From: Phoronis australis
Lineage: Eukaryota; Phoronida; Phoronidae
Direction of reading: 5' to 3'
Length of the DNA stretch: 62,000 nucleotides
Assembly: GCA_002633005.1 (NCBI GenBank)
Contig: NMRA01000225.1
Coordinates: 117,297-179,296, forward strand
The first letter of the stretch is position 1. Each line of letters opens with the position of its first letter. The position numbers and the translations under genes were made by a program. The notes beneath the pieces were generated by a model. The model did not search any database. It saw only the letters and a program-made list of their open reading frames with translations, and was not told the DNA's origin. This document shows, one piece after another, positions 33,022-44,750 of this stretch.

Positions 33022-33800
33022 CAAGATGGCGGACAAAATGGCCGCCAGATTTTCTGATACTCACTATAACTCAAGAGTGGAATGTGATAGAGTAAAAATT
33101 CAAAAAGGTTTACCTATGTTTTGTTGGTCAACAAATCCATTGGAAATGGTTTTGCATGGCTGTGGTGACACCGTCCGCCATTTTCCAAGATGGCTGCCAA
33201 ATCTACTAATTGAGTTGCACAAATTTCGCATGAACAGATTAGTGTGTCGTCTTGCTTCAAACGTCGCATAATCGGTTTTCTGGGTCGACTAATCCATTGA
33301 GACTCATTGAATTTGGTACTAATGATTACTTCCACCATTTTCAAGATGGCGGACAAAATGGCCGCCAGATTTGCAGATGATCATTATAACTCGAGAGTGG
33401 TATGTGATAGAGTAAAAATTCAAAAAGGTTTACCTATCTTTTGTGGGTCAACAAATCCATTGGAAAGTTTTACATGGCTGTAGTGACACCATCAGCCATT
33501 TTCCACGATGGCCTCCAAAACTATTTCAAATCGCACAACTTCGCACAAACAGATTAGTGCGTCTTGCTTCAAACATTGTATCATAGGTTTTCTGGGTCGA
33601 CTAATCCACTTAGACTCTTTGTGTTTGGCTCTAATGATTACTTCCATCATTTCTAAGATGGCCACCAAATAGTTGCTTCGTGTAAGAACTTCCGATTCCA
33701 GAGACACGCCATATCCTGAGTTTTTTAGGTCAACACGTCCATTACAATAATTTTTGTCTGGCTCTTGATCATTACGACTACCATTTTCAAGATGGTTTAA
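33022..33800. repeat. Subterminal tandem repeat, three units of about 315 bp
   Basis: 'Caagatggcggacaaaatggccgccagatt' starts units at 33022 and 33342; a third, 'taagatggccacc', is at 33654. Within units, 'ccattttccaagatggc' and 'aaatccattggaaatg' also recur. The core AAGATGGCGG is the consensus YY1 binding word. The opposite end of the transposon has matching 'gccattttggg' and 'gccatcttg' words near 37,445-37,480. Confidence 0.75.
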
Positions 33801-33997
33801 CAAATAACGTATTTGGTTCAAAACATCAGGTTTGCCTGGATTGAAGGATCATTCTCCTCCTGAAAAAATGTGCTGTATTTAAAAAACCCTCTACAATTAA
33901 TTCAGTGATCTACTATCCACGCTGTCTGTGTCACTTCCAGTTAGTTGTAAATGCTAGTGAATCTACATGTATACACAATCAACCAGTATTTACACAA

Positions 33998-36841
33998 CTA
34001 ATCTCTGTCAACTGAGAATGAATTGCTGCAGCTAAAACCACGGCATTCTCTACATGCAACCGAGTGCAGCAATCCTAACTTCTTGCAAGTACATCTCTTG
34101 GAACTGCAGTTGGTCTTACACGAGCATCTCACTACTTTCAGCAGATTCTCTGGTGCTGCTGACTGGTCCGTCATCCTGGGAATGAATTTTCCACCTTCCA
34201 GCATCCATCCCCAATACAGCGAGTATAGGCCACTGCCACGGAAACTTGACCGCTCTTGCTCTTGATAATATGTCCCGGCAGCATGGAATTTAGCTACTGA
34301 AGAAAGTTGGTGATAATGACTGTATTTGGACTATGGCTAAATTGACACCTCATCCAAAAATCGCCTGTATCTCAAGTCATCCAAATTTCCAGAGCCAGTG
34401 CTGCCATGAAGCACAGATACAACTCTTACCAGCTTCAAATATGTCTTGCTTCAGCTGCATGTGTCTAGTGAATACTCTTACTAGAGTTTTTGCAGAATTC
34501 TCGATCTTGCAGTTTCTTCAATGGGAGAGCCTTTGCTAATACCGAACAGCTGTAATGTTGTGTTGCAACCACCTATTGCATGCGCAAATGGCAAAACTGC
34601 GCAAGTTTCGGCACCAAGAGGCAACTGTAGTTCCTCGGTGTCCCAGACTCTCCTGTAGCTTTGGTGCCTCTTGTCAAATTTCATAAACATTGGAATTTGT
34701 TGTGAAGTAGCATGGTAACACAAAAGAACCAACAAGTCTGTATCGTCTGCAATAAGAGTAGTTGGACCTTGTGGTGCGTTCTCTAAAGCTGTTTCTACAA
34801 TTAAAACATGTGCGTCACCTTGAGCTTGCACCACTGTGCAACCAGCATTTCCTAGCAAACTTGACAAGAAGTGAATGAATCGTTTGTTTTTGCTCTTTGC
34901 CAAAAATGTTCCTTTTTTACTTGATCACCAACCACCCCACCCAGTCTTCGAACATGAGAGACATCTTTAGTTGATGGTCCATCTCAGTAACCATCATAAA
35001 CAACAGTAGGCTGGGTGCACTTGCTGATGTAATCCACATAAGCTCTACCAAATGACTGAAACGTTGCAACTCTAGGCCATGGAATACGGTGAAGGAGAGA
35101 ACCGGTGTCAATTACATGCATCACCGTGTTTTCTGGAAATTGAAATCCTCCAGTAGTCCCCAATTGACCAGAGTGCATCAGCTCATATTGATTTATTAGT
35201 GATTCTGGGAAGACCACATGTATCAAAAAGAGCAGGGGAACCAACACACACAGTTCAAACTTCAAAAGGCTTGATGAACTTTCACTGTTGTCTTTTGCAG
35301 CTGTCATATAAAGTTACTATTAGCAGCATGAACTGATTGACTAGTCATTGCCACAACCTTGTCTTTCTTTCTGAATGTGAAGTCCTTCACACTTGACCAC
35401 TCCATAGACATAGACAAGTGAACCGCCTTCCCCACTTCTCAGGCATTTTCGGCACTGACGCCTGTGCCTGCAGTCACACCAGTGGCGATGTTCTGTAATC
35501 TTTAAAATGGGTTACTGTTGTGGAGGAATTCAACAAGGCTGCGGATGTCTTGCCTGGGTACATTCTTTATGCTGCTGACTTGTTTCACACCTCAAGTTTG
35601 TCACAGTCTGCATGGCACCATTTATACTTGAGCATGCCGGCAAGGAAAGCAGCCACGGTGCACTCTGTGTATCTCCCGTTTCGCAACCTCTAGTTAAACA
35701 TCCTGTTGTTTTAATACTTTTCATGAGCGTTTGTTCAATTACAAGATCATATCCATATCTCATTATGACAAGCCTGCCCAGAATCTGTCACTTTGTCTTA
35801 TGGTGTGTTGGCCATAGACATCTGGACGGGTGTCTTTGAGTTGCTACAGGTCTGCGGCAAGAATATGTATGAGGATTTTGCATAAGAGTTGTGACCAGCA
35901 GCTGTAAAGTAAGGCAGCATTTCAGAAACTGCTTTTAAGTGAAGCTCCAAATCTGACTTTATTTCTGCTTTTAAAAAGTCGAAGGATGTCAGTCATCTTA
36001 ATATACTGTAGGCAAAGACCAATGATTCGACTTTACAAGGGCAAGTCTGATTTATGTGCTTCGATTTTTTATGGATGCCCACAAGACACCCCGGCGAGCA
36101 TACATCGTCGCACACAGACGTCATTTCAGCAATAAGATCATCATACCGTTTCAGACCAGCTCTCAAATCATCATGAAGAATATCATTGGCCATTGATTCT
36201 TCTGACGAACTATTCTCTGTCACTGCGAATTCTGAAGACCTATACTCTGATTCAGTCGTGTTTGAATATACCAATGGCAGTAGGTCGGAAGCCACTGTAA
36301 TCCAAGGTTCAGAATCGGAAGACACTGGCTGGGCATGGCATGCCCCAGAGTATACATGTTTTTATGTGATCAGTTGGGATGTTTGGGATGTCTGAAGAAT
36401 CTGTCTCCATATTCTGATGAGCCAAAATTTGTGTACAAGCATTTAACTGCTCCACCTCTTGGCATGGAATCTGTTTGTTCTGTGTTGGTGACATTCCAGA
36501 CTGCTGGATTTTCTGAAGAACCTGAATTTCTTTCTTCATTGGTTTTGGATTGGCGTTACCTGATCTGTCAATATTTGGAAGTGAGATGTTCAATGTTCTG
36601 GCTTTTATGATGGCATTCAGTGCTGAGTCTACCAACATATGTTCCTCAGTGCTCTATCCACACTTTTTCCATTTAAAATAAGGATCACACTGTTTGATGC
36701 ATGCACCGTCTCAAGAAATTCTTGAAGCCATGTGCTTGACATAACGTATCCAATAGATCCCAGAAAGCTCATCTCAGTATATCTTCCAAGCCTGGCTAAG
36801 AACAAGTGACTGCAGAGCACTGTCGTTTTGCTTGCTGGCAC
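33998..36841 (-). pseudogene. Decayed transposon protein with XPG/PIN-like nuclease and Cys-rich zinc module
   Basis: Fragments in order on the minus strand: 36841-36309 (MPASKTTVLCSHLFLARLG; GMPCPASVFRF), 36325-35993, 35763-35530 (ASSINGAMQ region preceded by LTRGCETGDTQSAPWLLSLP), 35307-34984 (ENTVMHVIDTGSLLHRIPWP ... VVYDGY), 34903-34481 (GCTVVQAQGDAHVLIVETA; TLIADDTDLLVLLCYHA; HAIGGCN) and 34204-33998 (CSCKTNCSSKRCTC ... CRECRGFSC). DDTDLLVLL and the GDA motif are what XPG/PIN-type nucleases use to hold metal; the last fragment has eight or more Cys like a CXC or Cys8 finger. The family is common as multicopy, transposon-linked genes in marine invertebrates (from memory of the family). 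Frameshifts and stops separate the fragments, so this copy is dead. Confidence 0.65.
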
Positions 36842-38423
36842 TAATTTTTTCTAAAATTAGTTACCTATTTTCATAAAAAGCATGCATATTAAACAAATTG
36901 TGAGTCCTAACTATTAAAATTTAATTAATAACTTTTTGTTACACAATCCTATTTGCTTTTCATCAAATTCAGGTGAAATCAGCAGCCAAATTCTCAATAC
37001 ATGCCAGCAGCAGACGAAATCGATGCTTGGGAACAACTCATAATACCTGCAATAGCAGAGAAAAAATCCACTTCCTGCCCAATTTTATTAAGGGTTTGTG
37101 TAATGAATAAGCCAGTAACTCCACCAGAATAACATATTTTTCCTACAAATATTATTTTTGATACCTCAAATGAATATATTTTACAGAAAAATAATTGAGT
37201 TTGAGAAATTTATTATGAAAATTTAACTAAAGCATTTTCTGAAAAACACCAACTTTTATGTTATATAATATAAAATGTGATTAAAATTCCACATTTAGTA
37301 TCTAAATCTTAAAAACAAATTATAGAAACAATCCACTCATTAACCATGACTGCAGATTGTAAAATGTTTTTGTGTAAATACGTATCAGGTTACAAACAAA
37401 GTTTGCAGAACGTAAATGCGGTAAATTGGGGTTTGTGAATTGGCAGCCATTTTGGGGGCCATTTTGTCAGCCATCTTGATTTTTTTCGCAAACCAGTGAC
37501 CAAATGTAAGGTCCAGTTATTTTCAATAATCTAACATACAAAAGAATAAAACTTTTGCCATTTTCAGGGCAAAATATAAAAAGAAATCTTGCAACATGTA
37601 CCAAATTGCCGTTTCGGCTGTCATTTTGTCTTCCATATTGGTTTTATTTTACGGAAAATTGGCATCTTTTGATTGGTATGCCTGTTATGAAAGGTATATA
37701 ATCAATGACAAACTTAATTGTTTTATTTTTAGCTGTTACATAAGAGTAATATGCCAGAAAACAGTAAACACCAGTTTTGTCGGCCATTTTTTCCGACTTC
37801 CGCCACTCCGATTTCGGTAGATTTTTTTTCTGACACCAAGGGATGATTGAAGATGCCATTTATGCAAAAAAACCTTCTGTTGCAATTTCTTCTAGGTTGG
37901 GCGCTCTGGAGCCCTAGAATGACTGGACTAGTAGGCCTATACAGCTTTGTGCCCCAGGCTACACCTAGGCCTAACTGGTCGCTGGCCACAGCACTCGCTC
38001 AAACGAGGTTTATTTAGAACTTGGGTACTTCTGGCGAACTGTGCAAAGTTGTTGGCTTTCAATAGAGATTTGCCCAGACTTTGTATGAGTGCACCAAGCC
38101 TAAAAGAATGGGGGGCTGGAATTTTTGGGAATGTCTATCTTTTACTACAAGATTCACTGGGCATGTTCAGAGCTATGATTTGCAGACGCTAAATTTTGGT
38201 ACTTCCTGTCTTCTAGTAGAAGATTGTCTTATTTTCTACTTTTTTCGGAATTCGTGCTTCTCTGACTGGGGCAGACCTTTTCCATTTCTCCATATAGGGG
38301 TTCGTTCGAACTCATAAGTATGACAAATCCAATAAAAATGTTATCGTTTTTTATTCATTAACCCAAAATAAGGCAAACTTTTAACATAATAAGTAACTTA
38401 AGATGTACAATACTTTACAACAC

Positions 38424-38647
38424 ATGCGCGCACCCAGCCTTCAATATGGGGGGGCTCGAATTCCCGGCGATGTGGGCCTTTTGCTAAAAAAAAAGTGGGC
38501 GGTCTAAAAAAAAAAACGGGAGCACCACTATGAATTGCGCGTTTGCGCTTCTTAGTGGACTTTTCTCCCATTTTCTCGGGCTTTTTGTCTCTCGGGGGCT
38601 GACCTCTTTGCCCACTTCACCCCCCAAGGCCCCCTGGGTGCGCGCAT
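38424..38647. mobile_element. MITE with ATGCGCGCRCCCAG ends, copy 1
   Basis: The left end reads ATGCGCGCACCCAGCC and the right end GGGTGCGCGCAT, an inverted pair. A related 147-bp copy is at 42107-42253. The corresponding place in repeat X copy 2 (about 54,615) has unrelated short sequence, consistent with insertion and local change. Confidence 0.65.
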
Positions 38648-40999
38648 GCAACAGCAAAAGTTTCGATGTTATGAAAGTGGACTTACATGTAACTATTACC
38701 ATTCTGACCAAATAGTGTTTCCTCACACCAGAATTCGACAAGCATGATTAAAAAAACATGAAGTTGCAAGGAACAAGAATTATAGACTTGAAGCTTCAAA
38801 ATCCAACATAGTTTATTTCCCAAATTAACATTATTGATATTGTTTACTTGATAACCTGAATTAAGAAGCAGTAAGCTACAAAACATGACTTGAAAGCAAC
38901 TGAGACTTAAAATTTAGAAAAATATGAATCACTTTGTGACACCAAATGAAGCCTTGAACAGCAGTTGACAGTCAAACAGTCAAACAAAAAACCATTTCAA
39001 AATTATTTCAACTATTTTTTCAGCTTAGTGTAAGATCACCTGAATGGGAAATTCACAGTAAAATAATTTGAATATATCTTATATTTTGCACAAAAAACAC
39101 GAAAATTGAACAAAGTTCCTTTTTTGCAGCAACGTTTGTCAAAATGTATCAACGTAAAATCTTCACAAATTACAAAGTATCCGATTGAACATGCCTTTCA
39201 GTTCAGCAAAAGTCGTCATATTGTCGGTGCCGCCAGAAATGAGACGAAGTCCAACGGGAATTGTGAGCACATTTATCACTTAATGAGTAACAACTGGGAG
39301 GCTGAAATTTGTGAACACTGTTGAGTCGTGCAGAATAGTAAGTAAAGATATGTCTAACTCAATTTCACCGTAATTTGTTGTCGAAAACAATTTACACAAA
39401 TCGTAACTTATCCCGCTGTCCTCCAATATGGCCGACGCGATCCAAACAAAGTGACCCAAATTTCGCCACAAAAATTACAATAACTTTACACTGCTTGCCC
39501 CGATTTTGACACTTTTTCTATTTGTACTGAGTAGAATGCACTGACTATCCGATGATAGCAAAGTATTTTTTCAAAACGAGAAAAATTGGTTCGACCCATA
39601 TTGGCTACTAGGTTAGACTTGCCTACGTAAGGAACAAAACACCAATGCTATTTTAACATAATAAGTACGCGTAACATTCCAAAAAAATTCAACGACCACT
39701 AACTACAAACTATAAATACACTACATATGCAAACGGATCATGAGATATTACTAATAAAACAAAGTAATGAAGACCTTCGAGCAAGCGATAGCACATTCAG
39801 TTACAAGGAAAAAAAGCGGGTTTCTGGACAAGTTCCTAAACTGATGAGCCGGAAGTGTGGGTATGGAAATAACCGATGACAGCCGGTAATTATACGCTCA
39901 CAGAGAAGGGTCAAATACTATTAAAAAATCGCTTTTGGCAAGAAAGGCGAAAAGAATATAAAGAGAGGGTGTCGAAAATAAGATTTTATGTAGTAAGTAT
40001 TTTCGGATACTGGAACCACATGGGCAGTTTGAGAGCAGGACTTTAAAGCCCGATGCAGTGCTGAAATGATTACCGATTACACTTGCGAATTGTCTAGTTC
40101 CTTTTGACCTATAGAAATGTCCGACGATGAAAACAAAGTATACCCTTTTTACATTTGATTTTCTTATGTGTGTTTCTATTTTTAGAGCTTTCTTAAGAAG
40201 GCCTTTGAACAGTTTTAAATTTTTTGTTAACTTGTCTATAACAAAAGTTCCACGTGCAAACAAAGTATGTTTTCAATCGGACCTAGCTGGATAAGAATCT
40301 GCTGTGCAAAAGATTCGAGAACAAACAATAATCAGTGTATTTAAAAACAAATGGCAAACTGATCAACCATATACATACACAGGAACAATACTGTTACAAA
40401 CAAGAGTAATTTTCCCACTGCAACAGAGTCCATAATCAAGGATATCAAGGGCTGACTTCCTGAATTGAGAGGTTCAATTCTCTCGGGTTATTTCTGCTTT
40501 TCTCCGTTGTCAAAGGTAAAATAGACGGTAAGGCGGCTGGTTTCAGTCGTTTTCTTTCACCCGTAACAGAATAGTCAGAGAAATATTACCAAATTATAAA
40601 AGAAAACACAAGACAAAACTATTTTTATAAGGCAGAACATACTTGACATTTTATCTTCATGTTTATACGTAGAGACTAATAATCTTTGTACCCAAGCCTT
40701 ATTTAAGACCTGAATTAAAATATGGGAAGCAGGCTAAAAGTGATTTAGGAATGCGTATTTTTCATGACGCCTAAAATGTGTTTATGATCTCAACAAATAA
40801 AATTCATTGTAGGTGTCAATATTTATTCCAATGCAATGTTACGAATTTACTGAATAGCCCATTCATGATAGTTTGGTAACTAACCTGGTAGTCCTAGGGG
40901 TGGAGTCTGCTATAAAATTAGGAAACTCACTCATCTAGAGAATTCCATTGGACATACCATAGTTTTGAAGAGTAACTGCTGTGAAAAGGTCACCCTTGG

Positions 41000-41890
41000 C
41001 GTCTGAGCGGCACGTCCCGTACACCTCTTATACTGGGACGGACAGAATAGATTGTCTTAACTTCAGCTGTAGTTGGGCAATTTTGGTGATTCAAACACTA
41101 TAATCATGATCAGTTTTTGATGAGGAATTCAGAAATGTTATTGGTTTATGTTAACCATTTTATAACTTAACATATTTTTAACGGCGCAACCTAGTCACGC
41201 TAGATACGATCTTATCGGAGATTAGAGCAATTATGGAACAAAGGTGGCACTGAACGGTTAGGCTGCGATGGCCACGGCCAATTTGCCCTCCCAAAATATT
41301 AAAATCTAGGGGTAGGCCAGGCTTGGGGGAATTTTTTAGGTATTGCATGTAGGCCAAGTGAATGTAGTTTGTTTGTATTGGTGAGCATACTGAGAATGAA
41401 ACAAGACCTCTTGCTCGGCTATAGCTGCACTCTTCAAGATGACGGTCCCCTGTCGCATACAATTGTGCATTGCTGGGAAGCAACAGAGATACTGGCCGCG
41501 ATTTCAGGCAGCACTCAGATTTGCAAAAAACTTGTTGGTTGACAGTACTTTTGGACCTTATTTTTGGAATCGGAAGAAAATTTGCCTTCGGAATCTTATG
41601 TAGGGTTTAGTCTAGCCTCGGCAGGGAAGTGGTGGTTTTGGGGTGAAAAGTGCCGATTTTTCGTTTTTTGCCCATATTTTTCTTAGTCTAAGTTGGTTTT
41701 TAGCAGGAGTGAACGGGTCAAAAATACAAGAGGGAATAAAGTTTCTCTGCTCATCTGCAGGGCTTGGGATGAAAAACGACTCAAAACTTTTCTTTCTTTG
41801 CATGCAGTTTTTAACAATGAAAAAAGGATGACGAGTCCGACCATTGACGTGCGTTCTGATAGTCAAACCCCTGTGAGAACTTCTGTGCCC
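41000..41890. other. Repeat-derived sequence, no gene
   Basis: 41,040-41,240 is related to 44,110-44,310 ('ttggtgattcaaacactataa', 'gatacgatcttatcggagattag'). Open frames at 41178-41483 and 41612-41965 on the minus strand lie in such repeats and show no domains. I call no gene here. Confidence 0.45.
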
Positions 41891-42035
41891 CCGAAAGAGA
41901 GCTGACCTTACAGAACACAGACTCAGTTCCTTTCCTGGGCATCTCTCGGGATTGTCAACGTACAACTATTCTTCTTTCACACACGGTATTCCTCTCTCAC
42001 GGATCAAGCACCAGGCACTTGTTCGCGTTTTGTAG

Positions 42036-42349
42036 CACGGGCGGATCCAGGATTTTTTTTAGGGGGAGGTGGGGGCAGGGCGCAGGAATAACCAGAATTT
42101 CGGCAGATGCGCGCGCCCAGCCTAAATTGTGGGGATGCAGGGGTCTCGAACTTTGGGTTTGCGGACTTGTTGACCAAACAAAACGGTAAACGGGGTTTGT
42201 TCAGGGTCTATGCATAGCTTATTCACCCCCCGAGCCCCCTTGGCTGCGCGCATGTGCTAGTCAGCGAGTCACATCCGAACTCCCAAATGGTATCTGGTAG
42301 GATTTTAGGGGGGACCATGGCCCCCTTGCTCTCCCTAAATCCGCCACTG
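42036..42349. mobile_element. Miniature transposon (GGCGGAT-ended), copy 3, with a second MITE inside
   Basis: It starts CACGGGCGGATCCAGG and ends CTAAATCCGCCACTG, and is flanked by TGTAG (42031-42035 and 42350-42354). The paralogous site at about 47,190 reads 'gttttgtagtatcccc' with a single TGTAG and no insert. At 314 bp it is much longer than copies 1 and 2 because another element (42107-42253) is nested in it. Confidence 0.8.
42107..42253. mobile_element. Nested MITE with ATGCGCGCRCCCAG ends, copy 2
   Basis: It begins ATGCGCGCGCCCAGCC and ends GGCTGCGCGCAT. It shares ends and the 'ttcaccccccgagcccccttgg' word type with 38424-38647. It lies wholly inside the 314-bp element at 42036-42349. 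Confidence 0.7.
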
Positions 42350-43219
42350 TGTAGTATCCCCACATTAATTATTTGCTCTCAAAGAGATCAGCCCTACACT
42401 TACACATTATTTCGAACCTTTCCTAATTACCTCCCCGGCCTTAATCTGATATCGGTAGGTACATGTACTAGCTCATTCCCTTAGCCGAGAAATTTATAGT
42501 AAATTCTTCTCTCATGCAAGCTTGGCCTTCTCACGGTTTCAAATTTGACTATGAAAGTAAGAAAACTTAGCTGCGATCGGAAGATTCTTAATATGCGGCC
42601 AAGTATTTTGGGTTAGTCTTCCTGCAGCCCGTCAGATATTATATCCGGGCACAAGCAGTATAAAAATGGCCAGTTGCCGATTTGGGCAACTGAACGAAGG
42701 GCTGTTCGAAAAATTGTGATTGTTTTCACTTTAGGCCAGCTCCCACACAGCATATTGCTGGTTTGCACTCCGTTCAGTATGTTCTCTCCCTAATTGCGGC
42801 ATATAATGAAAAAGCAAGATTTCCCTTGCCGTGTGGCATTGAGGTCACCCCCAGACTTAAACATCCGCCGCGGAACATTGTTGAAAGATCGCCAATTGCG
42901 GGTATGTCTGCTTATCCCAACCCCCTGTTGCGAGGGAACCGTTGAATAATGACGTCACAGGTTTTCACGGATGTGAGGTCATTTTTATCATGGACTGAAA
43001 ATTCTTCACATTAAACTGAGACCCTGTGAAAAGGGTCATTTTTCACGGGGTCATTATTTACTGCCACACCGGCTCGGTAAGGCATATTTCCAATCGGTTT
43101 CGAGTGGGAAATTCTGTATTTTGGGTATAAGTCGGGTGCGCAATTGAGTCGTATAAGTTTGATATTTTGGTTACTATGCACTTTACTTTTTTGCTCAAAT
43201 TTTGAGTCACAAAACAAAG

Positions 43220-43440
43220 AGCTCGTAAGCAAGCAGTGCAAATATACGCATGGTCGCTCCGCTTAAACTATGGTGGCAGAACATAAAGAACCTATTGGCA
43301 GCACCACTAAACTCCAAACCAAAAACCCATGACTGAATGACAGGACCATAGACATCACATAGACCGAGCGCACGCGCTCCTGCCGATGACAACTTGACGC
43401 CATATTGGAGAGTGCTACTAGTCACGTGACACGGCTAATT
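43220..43440. repeat. Interspersed repeat shared with 50.19-50.42 kb
   Basis: 'Cgctccgcttaaactatggtggcagaacataaa' and the following 'aacccatgact' words occur at 43,255-43,335 and 50,190-50,285. The 'ctccaatatggcgtcatattg' type end is found as its complement at 43,395. Class unknown. Confidence 0.6.
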
Positions 43441-44471
43441 GCCGTGTAAACAAAAGGGGCAAATTGTCCTTTTCAAAACGCGATATCTGACAAATAAAGA
43501 GGCCGATGATTTTTCCAGAAACATACAAAATCATGTGATGTAGCAATTACAGGCGTATTTTAAGATTTAATCAGTCGATAGGGAAAATATCAAACTATTA
43601 GAAGATCGCAACCATTGGCAAATTTTCGAGTGGCCTGAGCAGCTGCCCGCCTGTCAATCCACTGCGAGCGTTTTATTTTTTCGTTCTTTTCAAGAGAAAC
43701 CACTGAGATCGCGCAACTTTATCATTTAATTCGTGTCACTCGATGCAAAAACATTATATCCAGGAGAAGTGCCGCTCACTCTGGACGTACCTTCGTCGTG
43801 CCCCAAGTAAGCCTTTTCACAGAGCGTTGATCAATGACCCCGGGTAACTTAGTAAAATTAATATATGACCCGGGTCGCTTTTAATGGGGTCTAAATTTAA
43901 TATGAACTACTGTGAAAAATGACTTCATTTGGGTCATATAAATATTGGGGCGTTCTCCCGTTCAGTGCAGCGGTTGTGAGCGTGTGATAACATTTAGCTC
44001 CTTTGTTAACTGCCGAGCATAGTCTTTTTGTCTGGTACGACAACATGCAGATAAATCTACCAGGCTTATAACCGATCACATGTGAACACAGTCAAACCCA
44101 GTACGTTGATACGTTCGGATGGAATAGATTGTTTTAACTTCGTTTGTATTTGGGCGATTTTGGTGATTGAAAAACTATAAGCTAGATCAGTATTTGGTGG
44201 GCAATTCAGATATGTCATTGGTTTATGTTCAAACATTTTATAACTTAGCTTATTTTAAACAGCACAGCCCAGTGAGGATATAAGATACGATCTTATCGGA
44301 GATTAGACCAATTATCGAACAAAAGAGAGCTGACCGAGACCCTCCTACCCTAATTTCCCTATTTTGTTGCAATTTTCATTTATATCATGTGCCTTGAGAC
44401 TTTATTAAAGAGTTTTGATCATTTTAATGGAAAAGTTTTTATTTGGGGTCATATTGGGGTCATTTGTAATC

Positions 44472-44487
44472 GTCCCATTAATGGGAC
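44472..44487. repeat. GTCCCATTAATGGGAC palindrome, left of the piggyBac relic
   Basis: A perfect 16-bp palindrome, followed by 'agtgggaaaaaatggg'. A one-mismatch version (GTCCCAATAATGGGAC) followed by 'attgggttgaaatggg' is at 46924-46939, so the two bracket the piggyBac remnant in direct orientation. Confidence 0.6.
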
Positions 44488-44750
44488 AGTGGGAAAAAAT
44501 GGGTGCTATATACAACATTTAAGCAGATTTATTTTTTACATAATGCCAGTTCATTTTATTACTTTATATGGATTAACACATCGTTTTCATGCATATAAAA
44601 TGAACAAGAACTTATCACAATAACAATTATGACTTCTTTTAAGACAATTATCGCTAACAAACAGTTTTTGGAATATTGCGTACTGCACACTTTTATTTCG
44701 TAGTCGGCCACAGTAACACGTTGTTATGACGGCATTGAGCCTGAGTAATG

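Larger units (their letters stand above)
32892..37930. mobile_element. Academ-like DNA transposon, 5,039 bp
   Basis: The ends are perfect inverted repeats of 16 bp (TAGTCCAGTCATTCTA), continued by broken similarity through 'attgcaacagaaggtttt' and 'cggagtggcggaagt' for about 130 bp. The target duplication is GTA (32889-32891 and 37931-37933). The paralogous locus near 54,121-54,128 reads TTAGTAGGC with nothing inserted, so the boundaries are well fixed. The minus strand carries a decayed XPG/PIN-like nuclease and a Cys-rich module, features reported for Academ elements, which also make 3-4-bp duplications. The superfamily name is my inference. Confidence 0.72.
32300..40045. repeat. Repeat X, copy 1, carrying a 5-kb transposon
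   Basis: 32,300-32,891 and 37,931-40,045 align collinearly with 53,505-54,125 and 54,126-56,035 (e.g. 'ttattacatggttagaggatgttataaggatcc' at both left ends; 'tcgaaaataagatt' at both right ends). Copy 2 lacks the insert 32892-37930. X has no recognisable protein. Being present twice inside other repeats suggests that it is mobile itself or travels in a segmental duplication. Confidence 0.7.
31976..41000. repeat. Repeat P, copy interrupted by an 8-kb block
   Basis: 31,990-32,190 matches 59,690-59,830 and 40,270-41,000 matches 59,830-60,550. In the second locus the two parts are contiguous ('cttattgtatgttttcaatt'). Here they are separated by about 8 kb (32,19x-40,26x). The interruption therefore arrived after repeat P. 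It is itself composite: repeat X (see 32300-40045) plus an Academ-like transposon plus a MITE. Confidence 0.7.
41900..43170. repeat. Repeat Q, copy 1 (with nested insertions)
   Basis: The stretch 'cagaacacagactcagttcc' to 'ttgatattttggttac' aligns with 47,060-47,630 in the same order (the 'ctctcacggatc' word, 'gatcaagcaccaggc', 'gtagtatcccca', 'gagatcagccc', 'ttcttctctca', 'ccaaccccctgttgcg', 'accggctcggt'). Copy 2 lacks the miniature element at 42036-42349, which gives an empty-site comparison. No coding sequence is apparent. Confidence 0.7.

Noticed and set aside
33998-34204. Host tesmin/TSO1-type CXC gene
   Set aside because: The Cys-rich fragment lies inside a transposon with defined ends and follows transposon-protein fragments on the same strand, so it is part of the element.
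41612-41965. 117-codon minus-strand ORF
   Set aside because: It overlaps repeat Q, and its frame is not kept in the second copy at about 47,050.
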